DNA from: Thiosymbion sp942492625
Lineage (GTDB): Bacteria > Pseudomonadota > Gammaproteobacteria > Chromatiales > Chromatiaceae
Assembly: GCA_942492625.1 (NCBI GenBank)
Contig: CALOFM010000037.1
Coordinates: 1 to 64,000 of the forward strand
Reading direction: 5' to 3'
Length of the DNA: 64,000 bases
Both the position numbers and the translations under genes were made by a program. Under the pieces are notes generated by a model. It had not been told where the DNA came from. It did no database searches and was given only the letters and a program-made list of their open reading frames with translations. This document shows positions 26,898 to 35,793 of the stretch, piece by piece; positions within the stretch are counted from its first letter, which is position 1, and every line of letters starts with the position of its first letter.

Positions 26898-27923
26898 GTG
26901 GACGGGGGCTTACCGACGGTCCTTTCCCTCGGTGCCCTGCTGATCGGGCTGGTCTTCGGCGTCGTCGCTCAGCGCTCCAGCTTCTGCACGGTCGCCGCCC
27001 TGAACAATTGGGTGCTGTTGCGGGATTACCGCCAGGTCCATGCCTATGCGGCGGCCCTGGGAATCGCATTGCTCGGGACCGGCCTGCTCGAATGGGGCGA
27101 ATGGGTCGCCATAAGCGAATCCAGCTACCGGGGTGCGCGGCTGGATTGGGTGGGCTTGCTCCTCGGCGGCCTCGTATTCGGCTTCGGCTCCTTGTTGGCG
27201 GGGGGTTGCGCCACACGAACCCTGATCCGAACGGCAGAGGGAAACCTCGGCGCCCTGATGACCTTGCTCGTTCTCGCAATCCTTGCGATGACCACCTTGT
27301 TCGGCTTGTTGGAGCCGGTACGCGGTTGGATCATGGAGGCGAGCGCCCTGCACCTGCCAGATGGCCGATCTGCGCTCGCCGGCTGGCTGTCCGTCCCGCC
27401 CGCCCTGTTGGCCATCGGTGGAGCCATGCTCTGCGGGCTGGTGGTTCTTCGCGTCGGCGACTGGCGCGGTCACCGGGGCATGGTGGCCGCCGGTGCGATG
27501 ATCGGTATGACGATTACCGCCGGGTGGTGGTTGACCGGCCATCTTGCCGACGACGGATTCGGTTCGGAACCGTCCGTCTCCGTCTCGGTAGTCGGCCCCC
27601 TGGCGCGGGGCGCCACCTACGTTACGCTGGGACGACTGACCGGCTCCCTGTTCGGCCTGTTTCTCATCGCCGGGATCTTTGTCGGGGCCTTGCTCAGCGC
27701 ACTGATCTCGCGAAGCTTCCGTTGGATAAGGCCTGACGGGTCGCGGTTCGGCGCTTATCTCGCAGGGGGATGTCTCATGGGTGTGGGGGCCATCATGGCC
27801 GGCGGATGCAATGTGGGTCAGGGATTGACGGGGCTCGCAACCCTGTCCCTGCAGTCCATCGTGGCGACGATGGCGATCGTTCTTGGAATGCGCATCGGGT
27901 TGTGGTGGCTTCAGCGGGAGTAG
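26898..27923 (+). CDS. YeeE/YedE family sulfur-compound permease
   Basis: A 341-residue inner-membrane protein with about nine or ten helices. It carries the two cysteine signatures of the YeeE/YedE (TsuA) thiosulfate transporter family: SSFCT near residue 30 plus GGCATR (about 101-106), and the second-half GGCNVGQGLTG near the C-terminus. In characterised homologues the cysteines pass thiosulfate along the channel. The GTG at 26898 is the start that keeps the first helix; no better ATG exists. It follows the slipin gene by 44 bases, so it may belong to the same transcript. Thiosulfate uptake would fit a sulfur-oxidising host. Confidence 0.9.
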   Translation: MDGGLPTVLSLGALLIGLVFGVVAQRSSFCTVAALNNWVLLRDYRQVHAYAAALGIALLGTGLLEWGEWVAISESSYRGARLDWVGLLLGGLVFGFGSLLAGGCATRTLIRTAEGNLGALMTLLVLAILAMTTLFGLLEPVRGWIMEASALHLPDGRSALAGWLSVPPALLAIGGAMLCGLVVLRVGDWRGHRGMVAAGAMIGMTITAGWWLTGHLADDGFGSEPSVSVSVVGPLARGATYVTLGRLTGSLFGLFLIAGIFVGALLSALISRSFRWIRPDGSRFGAYLAGGCLMGVGAIMAGGCNVGQGLTGLATLSLQSIVATMAIVLGMRIGLWWLQRE

Positions 27924-28021
27924 TTGGGGTTTGTTTGTGACGCGGCGGATAATCTAGATCCCATGCACGAGTCCAGACCGCAGATTCCACAGGCGAGAGT
28001 TGAGTACACCGTGAGGAAAAT

Positions 28022-28300
28022 ATGAGTGAACCGTCGAAAGACACCGGAATAATAACCGCGCTCCTACATAGGTTGGAGACACAGCGCCTTCCGCGGGCGC
28101 TGGACATCAAGGCGAAGGTGGATCGGGGGGAGAAGCTTGCCGATTACGACATCGACTATCTAGAAGAGGTCTTTGCGGATGCCAGCATGGCCGGCACGAT
28201 CGTCGACAAGCATCCGGAGCTCGAGTCCCTTGCTGCGCGAATGGTTCATCTCTACAAGGAGATAACCGCCAAGGCCCTGGAGAACGAGCAGGGTTCTTAG
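28022..28300 (+). CDS. Small uncharacterised cytosolic protein
   Basis: A 92-residue protein starting with ATG 28022 behind GTGAGGAAAAT. It is mostly helical and acidic, with a charged core (LPRALDIKAKVDRGEKLADYDIDYLEEVF). It has no signal peptide, no cysteine and no known motif. The regular charge pattern and good ribosome-binding site support translation. Similar short proteins with an (A)KVxxGExLxxxDIxFLExVF core occur near regulators in sulfur-oxidising Gammaproteobacteria, but I know no function. It stands about 100 bases after the YeeE permease and 220 bases before the NtrC-type site. Confidence 0.7.
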   Translation: MSEPSKDTGIITALLHRLETQRLPRALDIKAKVDRGEKLADYDIDYLEEVFADASMAGTIVDKHPELESLAARMVHLYKEITAKALENEQGS

Positions 28301-28521
28301 GATTCAGTTCGGGCTGCGTTGCTCCTTCTCTGGGTGCTGCTGCTCAAAGACAGACAAAGCCAAACGAGGATTGCTCGCCAAATCAGGGTATTGGAAGAAA
28401 CCCACCTTTTTTGACGCAGAGCTTGAACCAGTTTCGGGGAATCCCGTCTAAAGTTATTGGTATGCGCGGTCTAATTCTCACAACAAGCGCAGTCGCAGCG
28501 GAGGAGGAGTATTCAGTAATA

Positions 28522-28538
28522 TGCACCAGTCTGGTGCA
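28522..28538. promoter_or_regulatory. NtrC-type enhancer palindrome
   Basis: TGCACCAGTCTGGTGCA is a perfect 17-base palindrome that fits the NtrC consensus TGCACC-N5-GGTGCA exactly. Its centre lies about 106 bases upstream of the -12 element of the sigma-54 promoter, the distance typical of NtrC enhancers. Confidence 0.78.
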
Positions 28539-28622
28539 ATCTTATCGAGGGCGAGCACGCCGGTAAGCCCAGACCTTGCGGTATTTGCGCCCTTTCCGCT
28601 TTCTCAGGGCAGCCGCCCGGGG

Positions 28623-28638
28623 TGGCGCGGACTTTGCA
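28623..28638 (+). promoter_or_regulatory. Sigma-54 promoter of the prkA-yeaH-spoVR operon
   Basis: TGGCGCGGACTTTGCA matches the -24/-12 consensus TGGCRCG-N4-TTGCA, with the obligatory GG and GC separated by ten bases. Transcription would begin near 28649, giving a leader of about 120 bases before the prkA ATG. It has an NtrC-like site upstream. Confidence 0.8.
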
Positions 28639-28770
28639 CCAACAAGACAAACAGGCGCCCTGTCTCCTTCTTTTCCTTAGAATGAATTGTCCCGCGACGT
28701 GTTGCCCGGTCGGCCGGCGGGATACCCGGAATCAAACTTCCAGTAAGCCGAAATTCCAGTGAGGTGCAGT

Positions 28771-30693
28771 ATGTCGATCTTCGAGCGGTACCAGGCAAGA
28801 TACGAGTCCGCCCGCCAAGAGGACATGAGCCTGGACGAGTATCTGAATCTGTGCAAGTCCGATCCCGTCGCTTATGCGGGTCCTGCCGAGCGCCTGCTGC
28901 AGGCCATTGGAGAGCCCGAGCTGGTCGATACCCGCAACCATCCGCGTTTGAGCCGCATCTTCCAAAACAAAGTCCTGCGGCGTTATCCCGCCTTCTCCGA
29001 GTTCTACGGCATGGAGGAGTCCATCGAGCACCTGGTGTCCTATCTCAAACACGCGGCCCAGGGATTGGAGGAGAAGAAGCAGATCCTTTACCTGCTTGGT
29101 CCCGTCGGTGGCGGTAAGTCGTCCCTAGCCGAGAAGCTCAAGGAGCTCATGGAAGTAGTGCCCTTCTACGCGATCGAGGGGTCCCCCGTATTCGAGTCGC
29201 CCCTGGGGCTGTTCTCGGCGGACGAAGACGGACCAATTCTGGAAGAGGATTACGGGATCCCGCGCCGTTATCTCAACACCATTATGTCCCCATGGGCGGT
29301 CAAGCGCCTGCAGGAGTACAACGGCGACATCACCAAGTTCCGGGTGGTCAAGCTTCATCCGTCCATCCTGGAGCAGGTGGCGGTGGCAAAGACCGAGCCA
29401 GGCGATGAAAATAACCAGGACATCTCGTCCCTGGTGGGCAAGGTAGACATCCGCCAGCTGGAACGTTTCGCCCAGCACGATGCGGACGCCTACAGCTACT
29501 CGGGCGCACTGTGCCGCTCCAACCAGGGACTGATGGAGTTCGTTGAGATGTTCAAGGCACCCATCAAGGTGCTGCATCCCTTGCTCACGGCCACCCAGGA
29601 AGGCAATTACAACGGTACCGAGGGGCTCTCGGCCCTGCCCTTCCAGGGCATCATCCTGGCCCACTCCAACGAGTCCGAGTGGCAGACCTTCCGCAACAAC
29701 AAGAACAACGAGGCATTCCTCGACCGCGTCTTCATCGTCAAAGTGCCCTATTGTCTGCGGGTGTCCGAGGAGGTGCAGATTTACGAGAAGCTGTTGCACA
29801 ACAGCTCCCTTTTCGACGCCCCCTGCGCGCCGGGGACCCTGGATATGATGGCCCAGTTTTCGGCCCTTACCCGCCTCAAGGAGCCGGAGAACTCCAGCAT
29901 CTTCTCCAAGATGCGGGTGTACGACGGCGAGAACCTCAAGGACACGGACCCCAAGGCCAAGTCCATGCAGGAGTATCGGGACTATGCTGGGGTGGATGAG
30001 GGAATGTCGGGTATCTCGACCCGCTTCGCCTTCAAGATCCTGTCACAGGTGTTCAACTTCGACCACACAGAGGTGGCCGCGAATCCGGTGCACCTGCTCT
30101 ACGTGCTGGAGAAGCAGATCGCCCGTGAGCAGCTGCCGCCGGAAATCCAGGCGCGTTACCTCAGCTTCCTGAAACAGTACCTGTCGCCGCGCTATGCCGA
30201 GTTCATCGGCAAGGAACTGCAGACGGCCTACCTGGAATCCTATGCGGAGTACGGGCAGAACATCTTCGACCGCTACGTGACCTATGCCGACTACTGGATA
30301 CAGGACCAGGAGTACCGGGATCCGGACACCGGCGAGATGATGGAGCGCACCTCCCTGAACGGGGAGCTTGAGAAGATCGAAAAGCCCGCGGGCATCTCCA
30401 ATCCCAAGGATTTCCGAAACGAAATCGTGAATTTCGTCCTGCGGGCACGGGCCAACAACGCCGGGGCCAACCCCAAGTGGACCAGCTACGAGAAACTGCG
30501 CGTCGTGATCGAGAAGAAGATGTTCTCCAATACCGAGGACCTGCTCCCGGTTATCTCCTTCAACACCAAAGCCTCGGCGGACGAGCAGAAGAAGCACGAC
30601 CAGTTCGTGGACCGCATGGTGGACAAGGGCTATACGGCCAAGCAGGTGCGGCTGTTGTCCGAGTGGTATCTGCGGGTACGCAAGTCGCAGTAG
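28771..30693 (+). CDS. prkA: PrkA family serine protein kinase (YeaG)
   Basis: Stress-related protein with an AAA-type N-terminal ATPase domain and a C-terminal region with kinase-like similarity. ATG 28771 gives MSIFERYQARYESARQE, the conserved start; GTG 28759 is rejected because GAGGTG at 28761 is the ribosome-binding site. The 640 residues include Walker A GPVGGGKSS (110-118), FHP-free AAA features, RVFIVKVPYCLRV, and the C-terminal KFSNTED-like MFSNTEDLLPVISF block. In E. coli, YeaG responds to nitrogen starvation. It leads the three-gene cassette prkA-yeaH-spoVR and has its own sigma-54 promoter. Confidence 0.96.
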   Translation: MSIFERYQARYESARQEDMSLDEYLNLCKSDPVAYAGPAERLLQAIGEPELVDTRNHPRLSRIFQNKVLRRYPAFSEFYGMEESIEHLVSYLKHAAQGLEEKKQILYLLGPVGGGKSSLAEKLKELMEVVPFYAIEGSPVFESPLGLFSADEDGPILEEDYGIPRRYLNTIMSPWAVKRLQEYNGDITKFRVVKLHPSILEQVAVAKTEPGDENNQDISSLVGKVDIRQLERFAQHDADAYSYSGALCRSNQGLMEFVEMFKAPIKVLHPLLTATQEGNYNGTEGLSALPFQGIILAHSNESEWQTFRNNKNNEAFLDRVFIVKVPYCLRVSEEVQIYEKLLHNSSLFDAPCAPGTLDMMAQFSALTRLKEPENSSIFSKMRVYDGENLKDTDPKAKSMQEYRDYAGVDEGMSGISTRFAFKILSQVFNFDHTEVAANPVHLLYVLEKQIAREQLPPEIQARYLSFLKQYLSPRYAEFIGKELQTAYLESYAEYGQNIFDRYVTYADYWIQDQEYRDPDTGEMMERTSLNGELEKIEKPAGISNPKDFRNEIVNFVLRARANNAGANPKWTSYEKLRVVIEKKMFSNTEDLLPVISFNTKASADEQKKHDQFVDRMVDKGYTAKQVRLLSEWYLRVRKSQ

Positions 30694-30804
30694 GAGGCGG
30701 CGAAGGGAATAGGGGCGAGGGCCAAGGACAGACGTTCCTGGGCCTACCCCTGTCCCGAAGCCCGGTTCCCTCGGCCCTAAGCCCTATTCCTAGGCCCTAA
30801 TTCT

Positions 30805-32076
30805 ATGTCCCACATCATCGATCGACGGCTGAACGGTAGAAACAAGAGTACGGTCAACCGCAGCCGGTTCATCCGCCGCTACAAGACGCAGCTCAAGCGC
30901 TCGGTGGCCGATGCGGTCAACAAGCGCAGCATCACCGACATGGACAGCGGAGAAAAGGTGGGTATTCCCTCCAAGGACATCTCCGAGCCCGTATTCCATC
31001 AGGGGCCAGGCGGCTCCCGGGACATGGTTCACCCGGGGAACAAGGAGTTCATGCCCGGCGACCGCATTCGGCGCCCCGAAGGCAGTGGAGGCGGTGGCTC
31101 CGGGCAGGGCTCGGCGGGCAATTCGGGGCAGGGCGAGGACGAGTTCGTATTCGAGCTATCACGTGACGAGTTTATGGACCTCCTATTCGAAGACCTGGAG
31201 CTGCCGAATCTGGTGCGCAACCAGCTCATGGGGACCACAGAATTCAAGCCGGTGCGCGCCGGCTACGCGACCGAGGGTAACCCCTCGAACATCGATGTGG
31301 TGCGCTCACTCAAAGGGGCGGTCGCCCGGAGAACCGCCCTCGGCGCCCCCTACCGCGCGAGGATTCGGGAGCTGGAGGAGGAGATTGACGTCCTGCTCAC
31401 CGCCGGTGCCGATGAGCAAGACGCCCGCATCCTGGATATGCGTGAGGAGATCGACCGGCTCAAGACCCGGGTCGCGGCCCTGCCGTTCATTGACACCTTC
31501 GATCTGCGCTACCAGGCGTTCACTCAGCAGCCCGAGCCCACCAGCAAGGCGGTGATGCTCTGCATCATGGACGTCTCCGGCTCCATGGACCAAGTCCGCA
31601 AGAGTCTGGCTAAGCGTTTCTTCATCCTGTTGTATCTCTTCCTGCAGCGAAACTACGAGAAGATCGAGGTGGTTTTTGTGCGACACCATACCGTTGCCCA
31701 GGAGGTGGACGAGCAGGAGTTCTTTCACTCGCGCGAGACCGGTGGCACCGTGGTGTCCAGCGCTTTGAACCTCGCCTATGAGATTTTGCACGAACGCTAC
31801 GACAGCAGCGTGTGGAACATCTATTGCGCCCAGGCATCAGACGGAGACAACTGGGATTCGGACTCCGCGATCTGCCGCCACATCTTGAGCGATAGGCTCA
31901 TGCCCCTGATGCGCTATTTCGCCTTCGTGGAGATTACTCCGCGCCAACACCAAAGCCTTTGGTACGCCTACCAGGAAGTGAAGGCACGGCACCCCCATTT
32001 CGCCATGCAGCAGATCGACGGGGCCGATGGAATCTATCCCGTTTTCCGGGAGCTGTTCAAGAGACAGGAGGCATGA
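30805..32076 (+). CDS. yeaH: DUF444 / YeaH family protein with VWA-like domain
   Basis: A 423-residue partner of PrkA. The N-terminus is IIDRRLNGRNKSTVNRSRF, a strongly conserved opening. A Gly/Ser-rich linker follows at about 90-110 (GSGGGGSGQGSAGNSGQGE). The C-terminal half is a von Willebrand A-like fold with MIDAS motif DVSGSMD and a later T in GGTVVSSAL. In E. coli yeaG and yeaH form an operon. The gene begins about 110 bases after prkA; that gap contains three GGC-CCTA repeats (AGGCCCTAATTC-type) and no promoter that I can defend. Its stop overlaps the spoVR ATG. Confidence 0.95.
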   Translation: MSHIIDRRLNGRNKSTVNRSRFIRRYKTQLKRSVADAVNKRSITDMDSGEKVGIPSKDISEPVFHQGPGGSRDMVHPGNKEFMPGDRIRRPEGSGGGGSGQGSAGNSGQGEDEFVFELSRDEFMDLLFEDLELPNLVRNQLMGTTEFKPVRAGYATEGNPSNIDVVRSLKGAVARRTALGAPYRARIRELEEEIDVLLTAGADEQDARILDMREEIDRLKTRVAALPFIDTFDLRYQAFTQQPEPTSKAVMLCIMDVSGSMDQVRKSLAKRFFILLYLFLQRNYEKIEVVFVRHHTVAQEVDEQEFFHSRETGGTVVSSALNLAYEILHERYDSSVWNIYCAQASDGDNWDSDSAICRHILSDRLMPLMRYFAFVEITPRQHQSLWYAYQEVKARHPHFAMQQIDGADGIYPVFRELFKRQEA

Positions 32077-33563
32077 CCGACCGACTCATTTCCAATTCCT
32101 CGGAGTGGAGCTTTCCACTCCTGGCGCGATTCGATAAGGAGATCGCGCGAATCGCCCATGGGGTGTACGCCCTGGACACCTATGCCAATCAGATCGAGGT
32201 CATCAGCTCGGAGCAGATGATCGATGCTTACTCCTCGGTCGGCCTGCCCATCAACTACCATCACTGGTCCTTCGGCAAGCAGTTCGTGTCTGCGGAGCAG
32301 ACCTACCGACGGGGACAGATGGGCCTTGCCTACGAGATCGTGATCAACTCCGATCCCTGTATCGCCTACCTCATGGAGGAGAACACCCTGCCTATGCAGG
32401 CCCTGGTGATCGCCCACGCCTGCTATGGCCACAACAGCTTCTTCAAGGGAAACTACCTGTTTCGAACCTGGACCAGCGCCGACGCCATCATCGACTACCT
32501 GGTATTCGCCCGGAAGTACATCGCACGATGCGAGGAGCGCTACGGCGAGGAGGCGGTCGAGCTGCTGCTCGATTCCTGCCATGCGCTGATGAACCATGGC
32601 GTGGACCGCTACAAGCGTCCTGCGCCCCTCACCATGGCCGAAGAGCAGAAGCGCCAGGAGGAGCGCGAGGCCTACCTGCAGTCCCAGATCAACGATCTGT
32701 GGCGGACGCTGCCGGTCAGCGCCGCGGAGTTCGGCCCCAACGGTGACGACCGCTGGCCCGCCGAGCCCCAGGAGAACCTGCTCTACTTCATCGAGAAGAA
32801 CGCGCCCCTGCTCGAGCCTTGGCAGCGCGAGATGGTCCGTATCGTGCGCAAGATCGGGCAGTACTTCTACCCCCAGCGCCAGACTCAGGTCATGAACGAG
32901 GGATGGGCCACCTTTTGGCACTATACGCTGCTCAATCACCTCTACGATGACGGCATGGTCTCGGACGGCTTCATGATGGAGTTTCTGCAGTCCCACACGA
33001 ACGTCGTCATCCAGCCGCCCTTTGACGCCCCCTACTACAATGGAATCAATCCTTACGCGCTGGGATTCGCAATGATGCGCGACATCCGGCGTATCTGCGA
33101 AGAGCCCACGGAGGAAGACCGCCGTTGGTTTCCGGATATAGCCGGTGAGAATTGGCTGAAGGTGCTCGACTTCGCCATGCGTAACTTCAAGGACGAGAGC
33201 TTCATCGCCCAGTACCTGTCGCCGCGGCTGATGCGGGAGTTTCACTTCTTCGCGATCCGCGACGACGACCGGGAGGAAACCATCGAGGTGACAGCCATTC
33301 ACCAGGAGTCCGGCTACCGCGCCCTACGCCATGCCCTTGCCGACCAGTACAATCTGGGCAACCGCGAGCCGAACATCCAGGTCATCAATGTAGATCGCAG
33401 GGGAGACCGCTCGCTGACGCTGCGCCATTTCCGACACAATCGCCGCCCGCTGGGCGAGACAACCGAAGAGATGCTCAGGCACATCCGCCGGCTCTGGGGC
33501 TTCACCACCCGTCTTGAGTCCCAGGACGCCCAGGGGCGGGTGCATTTGGTGGCGGAGTGCTGA
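32073..33563 (+). CDS. spoVR: SpoVR family protein
   Basis: A 496-residue protein of the SpoVR family (YcgB in E. coli), which in most proteobacteria accompanies PrkA and YeaH. The ATG at 32073 overlaps the yeaH TGA (ATGA), and the longer frame from 31959 just overlays yeaH. Landmarks are YHHWSFGKQF, IAHACYGHNSFFKGN, the aromatic NEGWATFWHYTLLNHLYDDG with its conserved E and H residues, and INPYALGFAMMRDI. The histidines and glutamates could hold a metal, but the activity is unproven. Its translational coupling with yeaH shows the three proteins act together. Confidence 0.96.
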   Translation: MTDRLISNSSEWSFPLLARFDKEIARIAHGVYALDTYANQIEVISSEQMIDAYSSVGLPINYHHWSFGKQFVSAEQTYRRGQMGLAYEIVINSDPCIAYLMEENTLPMQALVIAHACYGHNSFFKGNYLFRTWTSADAIIDYLVFARKYIARCEERYGEEAVELLLDSCHALMNHGVDRYKRPAPLTMAEEQKRQEEREAYLQSQINDLWRTLPVSAAEFGPNGDDRWPAEPQENLLYFIEKNAPLLEPWQREMVRIVRKIGQYFYPQRQTQVMNEGWATFWHYTLLNHLYDDGMVSDGFMMEFLQSHTNVVIQPPFDAPYYNGINPYALGFAMMRDIRRICEEPTEEDRRWFPDIAGENWLKVLDFAMRNFKDESFIAQYLSPRLMREFHFFAIRDDDREETIEVTAIHQESGYRALRHALADQYNLGNREPNIQVINVDRRGDRSLTLRHFRHNRRPLGETTEEMLRHIRRLWGFTTRLESQDAQGRVHLVAEC

Positions 33564-33866
33564 CGTAGATCTCACCCTCTGCTCTGCCCTTGCAAAGAGG
33601 CAGTGCCGCTCAAACCTGTGCCCTTCTCTTCGACGCCGGGCTTCTCAATCATACATTCGGTAGATTCGTTTAGTTCGTACTTAATCTAGAAAATGAAAAT
33701 CCATCCGTAGTAGTACGAAAACATTCGATTATTACTGTGATTCTAGCCTTTGTCAGGTTAGAATCCGACTATGCCTTCGAGCTGCTTACAGGTTCTGCCA
33801 GTCGCGAAAGCCGCCCGCGCGCCCGCGCACCCTAGGCGGCATCCCAACTCACAAGAGGATGTGGTT

Positions 33867-35618
33867 ATGTCGCCGAAATGCTCTCTCGGGTCGATCTTCC
33901 TGTTGTTCTGTTTTTTCCTGGTTCTCTCCGGACTCGCAAACGCCGGCGACGGCCTGCGCGAGCGTCTGGAAGGGTTGCGGAGTACGGGCAAGCCTGTGGT
34001 TGCCAAGGTTCCACTTGCCTCCGCGCGGCTCCTCGACGATTTCTACCGCGCGCGTGGCTACAGCTACGCGTGGAAAAGCAGCCGCCAAGTCGAAGATCTG
34101 CTCAGGCTGGCCGAGGGGAGCGTCGATGAGGGCCTGCGGCCGAGTGACTTCCACGCGCAAGAAATCAGAGATTCCCTTGGCGGTTTGCCTCCGTCCGATT
34201 TTCCCGCTTCGGCCCGCGCGGACGCAGACATCCTCCTGAGCGACAGCCTTTTGCGCCTGATCCATCATCGGCGCTACGGCAAGGTCGATCCTCAGCGCCT
34301 GGACGATTCCTGGAACCACATGGATGGTCCCTACGCGGATAACCTGGTCGACGACCTGGAGCGCGCAGTCAACGCCCGCGACCTCCAGGTCGAGGTAGAG
34401 GGTCTGGCTTCCAGGCCCGCCTTCTATACCCGCCTGAAGCAGGGGTTGGAGCGCTACCGGGGCATCGCGGCTGCGGGCGGCTGGCGGAGCGTCCCCGCGG
34501 GCAACCTCCTGAAGCCGGGCATGAGCGACGCGCGGGTTCCGTTCATCCGCGAGCGGCTTCGCGCGTCGGACGACTTCGAGGGTTCCGCCTCGGACAGTCG
34601 CCAGTACGACAAGAAGCTCGAGGTAGCGGTGCTCGCCTTCCAGGAGCGTCATCACCTGGGCAGCGACGGCGTCATCGGGCCTGCGACATTGGCGGCCATG
34701 AATATCACCGCCGAAGAGCGCGTGGACCAGATCCGTGTCAACTTGGAGCGCATGCGCTGGGTGTCCGACGAGCTTCCCGACGACCATCTCTTGGTGGACA
34801 TCGCAGGGCAGGAGGTCCAGCTTTTTCGTAAGGATCGAGCCGTGTGGAAGTCGCGGGTCATCGTCGGGCGCCCCGAGAGGCCCACACCGGTGTTTCGGGA
34901 TCAAGTGGAATACTTGGAGCTCAATCCCAATTGGACCGTTCCCCCCACCATCCTGAAGAAAGACGTCCTGCCCGCGATGCGGGAAGACCCGGCGTACCTG
35001 AAGGAAAAGGGCCTGCAGGTGGTCACTCGTGACGGCGAGCCCATCTCCACCGAGTCTGTCGACTGGAATACGCCGGCCTCCAGCTTCCCCTACATGATTC
35101 GCCAGCCGCCGGGGGAGACGAATGCCCTCGGGCAGGTCAAGTTCATGTTTCCGAACCGGTACTCAGTCTATTTGCACGACACGCCGAACCGGAGCCTGTT
35201 CGATAAGCCCAAGCGTCTTTACAGCTCAGGTTGCGTCCGTGTCGAGCGTCCTTGGGAGCTGGCCGAGCAGCTCTTGAACAATCCCAAACGCTGGAATCAG
35301 GAGAAGTTCGAAGAGATCGTCGCCTCGAAGAAAACCCGCTGGGTGCACCTGAAAAACCCCGTGCCGGTGATACTGGCTTACTGGACGGCGGAGGCCGGGG
35401 CGGACGGCAAAGTGATGTTCCGGGAGGACATATACAAGCGAGACGCGGCCGTGCTCAGCGCGTTGGATGGGCACAGTCCCTTGCGCATCGTGCATCGGGG
35501 GCCGGCCGCCGCCGCCCCGGCGCGAGACGAGAAAAACGCCGCAGCCCCGCACGGGGAGCCGAAGACCAGCTCAAACTTGCTTCGGCGCGATGGCGTCTTG
35601 GCTGCGCGCTTACGCTAG
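33867..35618 (+). CDS. L,D-transpeptidase of the YcbB (LdtD) type
   Basis: Periplasmic enzyme that makes 3-3 cross-links in peptidoglycan. ATG 33867 is preceded by AAGAGGATG and opens a signal peptide of about 30 residues (LLFCFFLVLSGLANA). The 583-residue product has a scaffold region, a peptidoglycan-binding domain (LEVAVLAFQERHHLGSDGVIGP), and the YkuD catalytic domain with HDTPNRSLFDK and the cysteine in SSGCVRVE. The architecture with an insert before the catalytic motif matches E. coli LdtD. The upstream region (33620-33770) is unusually AT-rich. A disordered Ala/Pro-rich tail of about 40 residues follows the domain. Convergent with ptsP. Confidence 0.93.
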   Translation: MSPKCSLGSIFLLFCFFLVLSGLANAGDGLRERLEGLRSTGKPVVAKVPLASARLLDDFYRARGYSYAWKSSRQVEDLLRLAEGSVDEGLRPSDFHAQEIRDSLGGLPPSDFPASARADADILLSDSLLRLIHHRRYGKVDPQRLDDSWNHMDGPYADNLVDDLERAVNARDLQVEVEGLASRPAFYTRLKQGLERYRGIAAAGGWRSVPAGNLLKPGMSDARVPFIRERLRASDDFEGSASDSRQYDKKLEVAVLAFQERHHLGSDGVIGPATLAAMNITAEERVDQIRVNLERMRWVSDELPDDHLLVDIAGQEVQLFRKDRAVWKSRVIVGRPERPTPVFRDQVEYLELNPNWTVPPTILKKDVLPAMREDPAYLKEKGLQVVTRDGEPISTESVDWNTPASSFPYMIRQPPGETNALGQVKFMFPNRYSVYLHDTPNRSLFDKPKRLYSSGCVRVERPWELAEQLLNNPKRWNQEKFEEIVASKKTRWVHLKNPVPVILAYWTAEAGADGKVMFREDIYKRDAAVLSALDGHSPLRIVHRGPAAAAPARDEKNAAAPHGEPKTSSNLLRRDGVLAARLR

Positions 35619-35793
35619 TACTTGTACTCTGTCGTCCGGTTTGCCCGGTCATCGCGACGGACCGCGGGATCGAGGCAGATTGTTCGCCCGGCCGCGAAGA
35701 AGAACAACCGTGCCCCGCATCCCTTGCGGAGTTTTTGATTTCGCGAAATTTTCGTGGAGCGCCCATAGGCTGCCTCGGAGTTTGTCGCATACG

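Larger units (their letters stand above)
28301..28770. other. prkA upstream control region
   Basis: This 470-base stretch between the small ORF and prkA carries no gene. It contains an NtrC-type palindrome (28522-28538) and a sigma-54 promoter (28623-28638), annotated separately, and a leader of about 120 bases ahead of prkA. Confidence 0.6.

Noticed and set aside
32034..33302. A 422-codon frame antisense to spoVR
   Set aside because: The product is low in recognisable motifs, while SpoVR on the plus strand is complete and conserved.
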